A stretch of 33,903 nucleotides of DNA, from assembly GCA_902782665.1 (NCBI GenBank), contig CACZOA010000101.1, positions 1 to 33,903 of the forward strand, in the 5' to 3' direction. The notes under the pieces were generated by a model. It worked only from the letters and a program-made list of their open reading frames with translations, had not been told where the DNA came from and did not search any database. Position 1 is the stretch's first letter. Every line of letters starts with the position of its first letter. Below, in pieces: positions 1-7,251 of the stretch. Position numbers and translations under genes: made by a program. Origin of the DNA: an uncultured Bacteroidales bacterium (lineage in GTDB: Bacteria; Bacteroidota; Bacteroidia; Bacteroidales; Paludibacteraceae).

Positions 1-96
1 GTCTTTTTTTATGTCTTACAAAAATAACCGTCTTATTTCTATTTTTTGAAAACCTTTCCAGTGATGACCTCTGTCTCAGTCTTTACCTTTACAATC

Positions 97-414
97 TCAC
101 ATCAGTTCTTTAATATTCTCGATATCAAGATGTAGATTATCAGCAATTTCCGACAGAGTTTTGCCACTTTCCACAAGCATCTTGATTGTGTATCGAAGCA
201 TATCCTTCTGGTGTGCCAACTGTTCTTCCTGATGTGCCAACTGCTCTTCCTGGTGCGCCAACTGCTTATCTTTCTGAGCCAACGCTTTTTTCTGGGAAAG
301 AATCTTTGTGTCTAAGTTCTCCAACTCAGAATAAATTTCATCCTCGATATTCATAGTCATACGAATATCTGAGATTGTGGCTGCTTTTGCAAGTCGATTG
401 ATTTTACTTTTCAT
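97..414 (-). pseudogene. C-terminal remnant of an Rpn/PDDEXK_2-family protein (putative)
   Basis: This is a 105-residue frame with no recognisable catalytic domain. Its start (INRLAKAATIS) resembles the helical segment after the nuclease domain in Rpn-type recombination-promoting nuclease/putative transposase proteins of Bacteroidales. It continues into a Gln/Glu/His-rich heptad coiled coil (roughly residues 45-70) and ends in a small helix-turn-helix-like tail (GKTLSEIADNLHLDIENIKELM, about residues 84-105), also typical of that family. The nuclease core that should precede it is absent: the next gene upstream ends at 449 and a TGA lies in frame between them. It may be a decayed copy, or a short coiled-coil gene still translated from the ATG at 414. 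The family assignment is inference from tail architecture only. Confidence 0.4.
213..275 (-). repeat. Three tandem 21-bp units coding for heptads
   Basis: Three consecutive 21-bp units (213-233, 234-254, 255-275) each begin with a GTGCCAACTG-like core. The first two differ at only a few bases and the third is diverged at its end. They encode LAHQEEQ, LAHQEEQ and LAHQKDM in the remnant protein. In-frame 7-residue units of a coiled coil are prone to slippage, so copy number may vary between strains. Confidence 0.75.
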
Positions 415-448
415 AGTCTTTCCTTGTTGACCGCACCCATATCAATCA

Positions 449-2467
449 TCATTTTCCTTTCTTTCTAAACTTGAAGAGTTTCTTAAAGATACTTGGGGTT
501 TCTTCCGCCTCTTCCACGTCATCTTCTTCCTCTGTTGTCACTGATGCTCCTTTCTTCAACATCTTAGCAGCATCTCCGGTAAGCTCGACATTTTTGCAAG
601 ATATCTTTTCTTTCTCTTTTTCCGAAATGATTTCCGCATTCAGCATTCTGCCTGATATTGTGGAGAAATACTGCTCGTAGGAATCACGTAGTTTGCCTTC
701 GTCATCGAAACACCATTTGAATTTCTTCGGACGTGGGATGATCATCGCAAGGTAGATTGCCTCTTCTGCAGTCAGTTTTGACGGTTCTTTACCAAAATAA
801 AACTTAGCTGCCTCAGCCGCTCCATACACATTTGGTCCCCACTCTATCACATTGAGATAGACTTCATACATTCTGTCTTTTGATGTAAGCGCGTTGTTTT
901 CAATCAGCCACACTATCATCGCCTCTTCCGCCTTACGCTGAAGTTTCTTCTCTCGGTTTAGAAATACATTTTTCACAAGCTGCATCGAGATTGTACTTCC
1001 TCCTCTCGCAAATCTCTTTTCCTTGATATTCTTGATCATGCTTTCTCTCAACGCACTTTCCAAAAATCCTCGGTGACGGAAGAAACTTGGATCCTCGCTA
1101 AATAGCACCGCATTTCTCAAGTAGACGGAAATATCATCCAACTTACGGTAGTTTGGATTCGTCTCACTCACCAATATCTTGCGTTGCAGCACGTTCTGAT
1201 CATAAGCTAAATAGGTGAATGTGTCCTGCATCTTCCTGAGGTCGACGTTGCCGAACTTCGTGATCTTGAATCCTGGATACTTTTTCATCGAAGATGCGAA
1301 CTGCAAAGAATCAATATTGTCCATATCAAAACTGAACAATAAATGATAATCTATATCTCCTTCTACTTTTATTCCCTCCAAACTTGGCATCAAACCTCGT
1401 GGAATAGAAGAGAACAAATTATCGGCAGGAAATCTGTCTTTATTAAGTTTGATTGTCAAACCGAAATTGTCTCCTTTGTCGAGTTTCACGTATGGAGAAA
1501 ACTCAAGTTTTTCCAGACGCACCACCGTCGAGCTATCTAATTCTATACTATTCTTGTCGATATTCAAAAGGAAATCCGATGATGGAGAACCGCAATTCAA
1601 TGTCTGTGCGGATAGTCGCTCATGATAGATGGATAGATACTCTGCCGACGCGTTGCCTCTAATCTTAAACAGTCCGGCACTTTCATCTGCGTCTACCGAC
1701 ACCTTTACGAAAAAGATATTCGCGGCTATCTTGGCTCCGTACTTATATTCTATAAATGGTACTATAACTCTTGCTGTATCACTATTGGATTGGATATCCG
1801 CGGTAATTGTCTGATCATTACGCTGATATGTTCCGGTAAGAGACAGGTTCTGGATCTCATGCGTCATCTCCTGACAAATGACATCAGACTCAAACTTATC
1901 ATCCTTAATCTGGAATCTTGGAACGGCAATCTTCGCATAGAAAGAGTCAGACTCGACCGACAAATTAAAATCTGTAAGTGAGAAGCGTTCTGGCATCATT
2001 CTGAAAAACAACCCTGTAGCTTGATTGAATTTTTCGTAAATGCTTTTCTTACTGCCCTGCTCTGCATTTTCAGTCTCAACCTCCACACTATCCGCATCAC
2101 TTCTGTGCGATTTCATCTTATACACAACATCCACTCCAGCAATTCTCAAACTCACCAATTTGAGTTTTTTCTTCATCAAACTGCGTAGCTGGGCTGTCGC
2201 AGTGAGGCTGTCGACGGTAGCGATGGTATCAGTGATGTTTTTATCCGCGTCTACTTTATACAAGGAGATTCCATTGAACGTCATTGAAGAAAGATCATTG
2301 AATTTCAATCCTTCATACTTGACCTGGACTCCGTATTTATCACGGACATCTCCAAGCTCTTTATCCAACACCTTCTTCATGATGGTGTCAGAGAAAATGA
2401 ATACAGCACCGACAGCCAAAGCTATCAGCACAAATATCGTAATTATGAAATACAACAGTTTCTTCAT
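449..2467 (-). CDS. GT51 peptidoglycan glycosyltransferase with AsmA-like N-terminal region
   Basis: This 672-residue protein probably polymerises lipid II into glycan strands on the outer face of the inner membrane. Residues 5-25 form a single membrane anchor. Residues 30 to about 430 are beta-rich and open with an AsmA/TamB-like pattern (VKYEGLKFNDLSSMTFNGIS, then dTiatvdsLta). The GT51 domain follows: SEDPSFFRHRGF with catalytic Glu458, GGSTISMQ at 489-496, RKAEEAMIVWLIE, and YLNVIEWGPNVYGAAEAA before YFGKEP. There is no transpeptidase domain with SxxK/KTG motifs, so it is monofunctional in cross-linking terms but far longer than ordinary MtgA (about 240 residues). The C-terminus is acidic then basic. 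It lies 82 nt downstream of the double-ABC gene on the same strand. GT51 assignment is firm; the AsmA-like label is pattern-based. Confidence 0.9.
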   Translation of the reverse strand: MKKLLYFIITIFVLIALAVGAVFIFSDTIMKKVLDKELGDVRDKYGVQVKYEGLKFNDLSSMTFNGISLYKVDADKNITDTIATVDSLTATAQLRSLMKKKLKLVSLRIAGVDVVYKMKSHRSDADSVEVETENAEQGSKKSIYEKFNQATGLFFRMMPERFSLTDFNLSVESDSFYAKIAVPRFQIKDDKFESDVICQEMTHEIQNLSLTGTYQRNDQTITADIQSNSDTARVIVPFIEYKYGAKIAANIFFVKVSVDADESAGLFKIRGNASAEYLSIYHERLSAQTLNCGSPSSDFLLNIDKNSIELDSSTVVRLEKLEFSPYVKLDKGDNFGLTIKLNKDRFPADNLFSSIPRGLMPSLEGIKVEGDIDYHLLFSFDMDNIDSLQFASSMKKYPGFKITKFGNVDLRKMQDTFTYLAYDQNVLQRKILVSETNPNYRKLDDISVYLRNAVLFSEDPSFFRHRGFLESALRESMIKNIKEKRFARGGSTISMQLVKNVFLNREKKLQRKAEEAMIVWLIENNALTSKDRMYEVYLNVIEWGPNVYGAAEAAKFYFGKEPSKLTAEEAIYLAMIIPRPKKFKWCFDDEGKLRDSYEQYFSTISGRMLNAEIISEKEKEKISCKNVELTGDAAKMLKKGASVTTEEEDDVEEAEETPSIFKKLFKFRKKGK

Positions 2468-2549
2468 GCAACAATCAAATTAAGTTGTAACCCATTCACA
2501 AATACTTGTCAAACGGAAAAGTTCCACCAATTAAGTGAAAAACTTTGAG

Positions 2550-4040
2550 TTAACCTAATTTCTGAATCTCAAAATGTTTTGTGACACAAGACGGAATCTC
2601 CAATTTACGGTGTGTGACGTAAATCAATGTTTTCTCATCCTGAGCCGCATATTTCTCCACAATCTCACGCACACGTCGTTTGTTGGCAAGGTCTAATCCA
2701 TGAAGTGGCTCGTCGAGGATAAGCAGATCCGGATTTTTCACCATCGTTCTGCAGATTAGCACAAGACGTTGCTCTCCACCAGACACTTTCAAGAATGACT
2801 GCTCTGCTAGATGATCTATACCTAAAAGTTTCATCCATTGCAATGCCAACTCATATTGAGCATCCGTAGGAGTACGGAACAATCCGATCGTGTCGAAGAA
2901 TCCTGATGCCACAATCTTCTTGCATGGCTGGTCTTGACGGAAATAAAGATGCATCTCACTTGATATATATCCTATATGACGCTTGATGTCCCAAATACTT
3001 TCTCCTGTTCCACGCTGACGTCCAAACAATCTGATATCCAATGAATAAGCTTTCGGATTGTCTGCAGACAAAAGTGAAAGAAGAGTACTTTTGCCAGAAC
3101 CGTTTTGTCCGGACAAACTCCATTTCTCACCCTTCATAATACGCCAGTTAAGATCCTTGAACAATGTTCTGCCTGGATAAGAGACATTCACATTGGTCAT
3201 ACAGAACACCTCATCAAAATCTGGTTTCGACAACACAGTAGCCTGTAGCTCATCTGTTTTGAACTTACGTGGAGCGAACACCGTCGACCTAAGAGCCGAA
3301 TCGGCAAGATATTTATCCTTTTCAATTCCAGGAAGATATCTTTTATCTTTAACAGGAAGGATATGTGTGGCACAATCTGGGATCTCCTCCTCACTCGGAC
3401 ATGAGAAAATCATCATCTGACCATTTTGAGCAAGCAATGTGAAGAAATCATTGAGTTCCTTCATCATAGCAGGATCAAGTCCGATAAAAGGATTGTCGAC
3501 GAGGAGCAATTGAGGCGCAGAAATCAGTGATTCAGCAATAAGGAAACGACGCAATTCTCCACTGCTCAACATTATGATATGCTTATTGATGATATCGTTG
3601 ATTTTCATTTTCTCCATCAACGACTTTAACAAATCCTCATCAAGCATACGGTTTCCCTTCTTCTTTTCGACACTCATCTTCAACAGTTCACCAACCGTAG
3701 GAGCCAACTCATTATCCTGCGAGTTGAAACGCTGCTGATAATACATGTTGTTGTAGTCGGCAAGTTTATACGCGCTCTCAAAACACATTGTGCGGATCAT
3801 GTCGCTAGCGTACTTGATTCCCTCCGGACGATTGTTTGGATCAAAGAATCCGTATTTCAACTCACCACCACGAATACCGCTTTTACCTGAGATCAGATCC
3901 AAAAGCATTGTTTTGCCGGAACCATTCTCTCCAAGAATACACCAAACCTCGCCAGGTTTGACCTCAAAATTTATGTTATCAGGAAACTCGACTCCCCAGA
4001 TACGAGGAGCGACATCCTTCATTCTTAGTACAAAATCCAT
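2550..4040 (-). CDS. Double ABC ATPase, ModF/PhrA-like
   Basis: This soluble 496-residue protein carries two ABC ATPase domains and no membrane segments. Domain 1 has Walker A GENGSGKT (37-44), signature LSSGE (158-162) and a Walker B reading LLLVDNPFIGLD. There the catalytic Glu after Asp182 is Asn183, and the switch-His region reads IFSCPS with no His. Domain 2 is intact: Walker A GQNGSGKST (311-319), signature VSGGE (419-423), Walker B ILDEP with Glu444, and switch His477 in YVTHRK. The layout resembles E. coli ModF, whose role is poorly defined. No molybdate permease genes are nearby, so a link to molybdate is not supported here. It starts one base after the smpB stop, so the two genes are almost certainly cotranscribed. 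Confidence 0.88.
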   Translation of the reverse strand: MDFVLRMKDVAPRIWGVEFPDNINFEVKPGEVWCILGENGSGKTMLLDLISGKSGIRGGELKYGFFDPNNRPEGIKYASDMIRTMCFESAYKLADYNNMYYQQRFNSQDNELAPTVGELLKMSVEKKKGNRMLDEDLLKSLMEKMKINDIINKHIIMLSSGELRRFLIAESLISAPQLLLVDNPFIGLDPAMMKELNDFFTLLAQNGQMMIFSCPSEEEIPDCATHILPVKDKRYLPGIEKDKYLADSALRSTVFAPRKFKTDELQATVLSKPDFDEVFCMTNVNVSYPGRTLFKDLNWRIMKGEKWSLSGQNGSGKSTLLSLLSADNPKAYSLDIRLFGRQRGTGESIWDIKRHIGYISSEMHLYFRQDQPCKKIVASGFFDTIGLFRTPTDAQYELALQWMKLLGIDHLAEQSFLKVSGGEQRLVLICRTMVKNPDLLILDEPLHGLDLANKRRVREIVEKYAAQDEKTLIYVTHRKLEIPSCVTKHFEIQKLG

Positions 4041-4041
4041 T

Positions 4042-4494
4042 TTATCTCTTCATGTAACGATCGATATCCCTCTTAGCATCCTTCTCCTTGATGCTCTCAC
4101 GTTTGTCGTACTCCTTCTTACCACGTGCCAATGCGATCTCCAACTTGCAAAGACCTTTTTCGTTGATAAACAGCTTTGTAGGCACAATAGTCATACCATT
4201 ATCCTTCACTTCTCTCTGCAACTTGATAAGTTCCTTGCGATTAAGAAGAAGTTTTCTGTCACGACGTGGCAGATGGTTGTTGTATGATCCAAACGAATAT
4301 TCTGAAATGTTCATGTTCTTCACCCATAGCTCATTGTTGCCGGCAAAGAAACAGAAAGTATCCACCAGACTTGCCTTGCCCAAACGGATCGATTTTATCT
4401 CCGTGCCCACAAGCACAATTCCAGCAGTGAATTTATCAACCAGTTCATAATCGAAAGTCGCGCGCTTATTCTTTATAAGCACATCTTTTTTCAT
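4042..4494 (-). CDS. smpB: SsrA-binding protein SmpB
   Basis: SmpB binds tmRNA and delivers it to stalled ribosomes for trans-translation. The protein shows the family's landmarks: [32 protein letters not shown], and [13 protein letters not shown], followed by the basic tail [18 protein letters not shown] that enters the decoding channel. The start is placed at the ATG ending at 4494, giving 150 residues, the usual family length. AGGAAAG lies just upstream of it. A longer form from the ATG at 4521 (159 residues, nine extra residues MGNNKLGKL) is possible. No ssrA gene was recognised in the window. It sits between a Yip1-type gene and the double-ABC gene in one run of minus-strand genes. Confidence 0.95.
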   Translation of the reverse strand: MKKDVLIKNKRATFDYELVDKFTAGIVLVGTEIKSIRLGKASLVDTFCFFAGNNELWVKNMNISEYSFGSYNNHLPRRDRKLLLNRKELIKLQREVKDNGMTIVPTKLFINEKGLCKLEIALARGKKEYDKRESIKEKDAKRDIDRYMKR

Positions 4495-4543
4495 CAACTT
4501 TCCTAATTTATTGTTTCCCATATTCTATGTAAAACCTTTCAGT

Positions 4544-5146
4544 CTAAATTTTAGCCAATGCTCCCCACGCCATATATGTAAGAGCATAAATAATGATAAA
4601 TGTAATAAGAGTTGAAGGAAAATGATATTTCCTATCCTCTCCAATAATGTCGACAAAATAAACATTATATCCCGACATTATAATATATGCGGAGTAAAAA
4701 TTTATAAATATCAGCACCGGAAACATGAACGGCAATACCGACAATATAGCGAATGATATAAAAACCAGTATCTCCGCATACGTCATGAATACAACCATAC
4801 GCTCGAAGTCAACCTGTTTTTTTGTCAGAAACTTTAGATAAAATCGTCCGACAAAAGCTGCTATCAGCAGTGAAATAGCAAGGATCACAGGCCATGACAA
4901 TGCGATCAATGTCTCTTCAAGCAAGTTGTAGCCAGAAATATAGAAGTTTTGTACAAGCACTCTCACCAACCCAAGCAGACAGATAAGCGCAAGCAAAGGG
5001 TAAAGCAATCGAGTCTGTGTGTCTGTCCACGTACGTTGCTCGTTCACCACTTTTTCCCATACGCTGTTGGGATCAATAATGAAATCGTAACACTCATGGT
5101 AGAGTGCGACATATTTATTCTTAATTGATTCAAAATTCATTTTCAT
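4544..5146 (-). CDS. Yip1-family multi-pass membrane protein
   Basis: This 200-residue integral membrane protein has a short soluble N-terminus (about 1-45, with FIIDPNSVWEKV typical of bacterial Yip1/DUF1282-type proteins). About five hydrophobic segments follow, at roughly 48-70, 80-105, 118-140, 142-165 and 175-197. Its role is unknown in bacteria; the family is defined by fold and topology. Its ATG overlaps the stop codon of the GSCFA gene by 4 nt (ATGA), which implies translational coupling. No catalytic motif is visible. Confidence 0.75.
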   Translation of the reverse strand: MKMNFESIKNKYVALYHECYDFIIDPNSVWEKVVNEQRTWTDTQTRLLYPLLALICLLGLVRVLVQNFYISGYNLLEETLIALSWPVILAISLLIAAFVGRFYLKFLTKKQVDFERMVVFMTYAEILVFISFAILSVLPFMFPVLIFINFYSAYIIMSGYNVYFVDIIGEDRKYHFPSTLITFIIIYALTYMAWGALAKI

Positions 5147-6135
5147 ACCATTTCAAGTCCACATCTGTTAATTAAATCCATTTTCTCTCTCTTGAAGTCG
5201 ACGTGATATTTTCCAGTCAACTCATTCATATTCATAATCAGTTTGGCGGCGAACTGTTTGGAGTTCGCACTTTGGGGATCAGACATACGATGGTTGACTC
5301 CATCCATTATCTTTTCCACACGTCTCATCAAAGCAATCTGATCTGCAGACATCGTCGTCTCAGAGAATTTCTCGAATATATAATCCACCGCCACAGACGA
5401 CGGATGAAGCATATCCTCTGCATAGAAACGATAATCACGCAAATCATCCATCATGATTTCGTATGACGGAAAATACTCAACCCTCTCTTTGTACTGTTTC
5501 ACAAGTTCATTGATAGCCAGACGCAACGTCGCCTTGCTCAGACTATTTTCATCCAACCCATCACGCAAATGTCTGATCGGGCTCACCGTCATCACAAAAC
5601 TGGCATCAGGATTTGTATCTGCAATCCTATCAATAAGTTTTTTGTAGACGGAAGTGATTTCATCCACAGTCAACAACTCACGCTTGAAAACACCAGCGTC
5701 TTCCTTATGGCAGTTTGCCACCACGAAGTTCTGTTCCTTATGGCGATAAACGAAGGCGGAGCCAAACGTGAGAAGAATGAAATCAGCAGTTTTCAAATAT
5801 TCGTTTGCATCACGGAGTGCGTTGTTGGCATTCAGTATTGTGTTCTGCAATTCTCCTGAAAAATCACTGTGAAGGAGAAAGCTGCGCCATATTCCGTCGC
5901 GACAGAAGAAATCATCCTCATTGAAATAATCAAGATCAAGTGATTTCTCAATCTGCATAGCTATCGAAAGCGGATTGAACGCAATGCCAAGGGGATTAAG
6001 CAACACATCGTATTTGCGATCAAGCAGACGTCTGCCCATCTCTGAAGAGAAGCATGAGCCAAGCGAGACAACTTTACTGTCGTAAGTCATCTTCTTAGCA
6101 AACGGCTTGATATTCACCAAAGTACGAAATTCCAT
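5143..6135 (-). CDS. GSCFA domain-containing protein
   Basis: The N-terminus carries the eponymous motif (VVSLGSCFSSEMGRRL), with further family-typical blocks such as NPLGIAFNPLSI, FILLTFGSAFVYRH and VSPIRHLRDG. GSCFA proteins are related to SGNH/GDSL-type hydrolases: the Ser/Gly near the N-terminus and the late DMLHPS segment with its His fit that fold, but the substrate is not known. The first ATG is at 6135, giving 330 residues (MEFRTLVNI). A TTG-initiated extension to 6159 would begin inside the terminator stem of the upstream gene, so it is rejected. The gene overlaps the Yip1-type gene by 4 nt. Confidence 0.88.
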   Translation of the reverse strand: MEFRTLVNIKPFAKKMTYDSKVVSLGSCFSSEMGRRLLDRKYDVLLNPLGIAFNPLSIAMQIEKSLDLDYFNEDDFFCRDGIWRSFLLHSDFSGELQNTILNANNALRDANEYLKTADFILLTFGSAFVYRHKEQNFVVANCHKEDAGVFKRELLTVDEITSVYKKLIDRIADTNPDASFVMTVSPIRHLRDGLDENSLSKATLRLAINELVKQYKERVEYFPSYEIMMDDLRDYRFYAEDMLHPSSVAVDYIFEKFSETTMSADQIALMRRVEKIMDGVNHRMSDPQSANSKQFAAKLIMNMNELTGKYHVDFKREKMDLINRCGLEMV

Positions 6136-6141
6136 ATATGC

Positions 6142-6173
6142 AAAAAATGCAGGGAGCAAAAGACACTCCCTGC
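6142..6173 (-). terminator. Rho-independent terminator after the OmpA-family gene
   Basis: An 8-bp perfect stem (6149-6156 GCAGGGAG with 6166-6173 CTCCCTGC, 9-nt loop) is followed on the minus strand by A then six T residues. It lies 25 nt past the OmpA-family stop codon and only 13 nt before the GSCFA start codon, so it may act as a partial terminator controlling read-through into that operon. Confidence 0.8.
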
Positions 6174-6197
6174 TTTTATAATTAGATAAATCTTCTA

Positions 6198-7130
6198 TTA
6201 TTCACCAGACAAAGCCTTCATCAACTCGTCCATATTCGGACTCAGGATGATCTCTGTACGGCGGTTCTTCTGACGAGCCTCCTTAGTGTCGGCAGGATCA
6301 AGAGGGACATACTCAGCGCGACCGCTTGCAGTGATACGCGCAGGATCAATATTCTTGTTGCCGATTAGAGCACGCACGATTGCAGTGGCACGCTTCACAG
6401 ACAAATCCCAGTTGTCGAACAAATATCCGTTACCTGTGTAAGGCACATTATCAGTGTGACCTTCGATCACAACGTGGATATCCTTATTCTCAACAAGGAA
6501 ATCACCAATGCTGTTCAACGCCTGAATACCCTTAGAATCAACGTCATAGCTACCAGACTTGAATAGCAACTTCTCATCCATAGAGACATAGACACGTCCA
6601 TTCTTGTTTACTACAGACAATCCCTTACCTTCGAAGTTAGTCAACGCGTCGCTCACTTTCTTCTTCAAACTCTTCATCAAAGAGTCCTGGCGGTTGACCA
6701 TAGCTGTAAGTTTCTGCATCTCCTTCTCTTTAGCAGAAAGGCTGTCTTCACGAGAAGCAAGTTTGTTCTGCATAGTCTGAAGCTGGTTCAACAAAGCCTT
6801 AACCTCACTCTCACTACGAGAATTCTTAAGCTGATCAGCAAGTTTCTTATTTAGATTTCTTAGGCTTTCAAGATCAGTCTTGTTCTGCGACAACAGTTTA
6901 CCCTTAGCCAAAGTATCTTTAGCCAAAGCGTCGATTGCATCCTGCAAATACTTTTTATTGGATTCAAGATCAGCAATAGTCTGCTTGTTCTCAGCCATTG
7001 TCTTAACACCTGCCTGTTTTGCCTTATAGCAATCATCAAGTTCTTCGCTTAGTTCAACGAACTTCTTCTTTGGCACACATGAGCAAAAAAGAGATGCGGA
7101 TAGGAAAAAATACAAAATTTTTCTCATCAT
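6198..7130 (-). CDS. OmpA-family lipoprotein with coiled coil
   Basis: This 310-residue envelope protein likely tethers the outer membrane to peptidoglycan. The N-terminus is a lipoprotein signal with a Cys at residue 18 (SLFCSC, then VPKKKF). Residues of about 25-170 form a long Lys/Leu/Gln-rich coiled coil. The C-terminal OmpA domain (about 185-300) contains IEGHTDNVPYT, NWDLSVKRATAIVRAL and RQKNRRTEI, which include the conserved Asp and Arg that hold diaminopimelate. The second ATG at 7127 is an equally good start. A candidate promoter (-7 element at 7166-7173) lies upstream and a strong terminator lies downstream, so it is probably monocistronic with partial read-through. Confidence 0.93.
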   Translation of the reverse strand: MMRKILYFFLSASLFCSCVPKKKFVELSEELDDCYKAKQAGVKTMAENKQTIADLESNKKYLQDAIDALAKDTLAKGKLLSQNKTDLESLRNLNKKLADQLKNSRSESEVKALLNQLQTMQNKLASREDSLSAKEKEMQKLTAMVNRQDSLMKSLKKKVSDALTNFEGKGLSVVNKNGRVYVSMDEKLLFKSGSYDVDSKGIQALNSIGDFLVENKDIHVVIEGHTDNVPYTGNGYLFDNWDLSVKRATAIVRALIGNKNIDPARITASGRAEYVPLDPADTKEARQKNRRTEIILSPNMDELMKALSGE

Positions 7131-7165
7131 TGTAATTATTAAGTTCTTCTAATTCTTTGTTGCTA

Positions 7166-7173
7166 CAAAAATA
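7166..7173 (-). promoter_or_regulatory. Candidate -7 element (TATTTTTG) for the OmpA-family gene
   Basis: On the minus strand this reads TATTTTTG, matching the Bacteroidota -7 consensus TAnnTTTG, about 35 nt before the start codon. A TTTG lies upstream but with only 15 nt spacing, so the -33 element is not convincing. Confidence 0.45.
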
Positions 7174-7183
7174 GGAAATAGAA

Positions 7184-7208
7184 TCCAACAAATTGCATTT
7201 TTGTTGGA
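7184..7208 (-). terminator. Hairpin between the AAA-ATPase-like and OmpA-family genes
   Basis: A perfect 9-bp inverted repeat (TCCAACAAA at 7184-7192, TTTGTTGGA at 7200-7208, 7-nt loop) lies about 45 nt after the AAA-ATPase-like gene stop. The stem is AT-rich and the following minus-strand tract is only TTCTATTTCC, so termination would be weak. An operator is an alternative, because it abuts the candidate OmpA-family promoter. Confidence 0.4.
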
Positions 7209-7251
7209 AATAAATATAAAAACGACACTTTAAGAAAAAGTTTCAGACATT

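Noticed and set aside
213-275. Short CRISPR-like array
   Set aside because: The three 21-bp units are contiguous, have no spacers and encode heptads in frame.
2040-2483. 147-codon plus-strand frame
   Set aside because: Antisense to the N-terminus of the GT51 gene, including its membrane anchor, which explains the hydrophobic look.
2550-4040. Molybdate transport ATPase assignment from ModF resemblance
   Set aside because: No molybdate permease, binding protein or Mop domain is nearby, and ModF function itself is uncertain.
6136-6159. TTG-initiated N-terminal extension of the GSCFA protein
   Set aside because: It would begin inside the terminator stem at 6149-6173; the ATG at 6135 directly precedes the conserved N-terminus.
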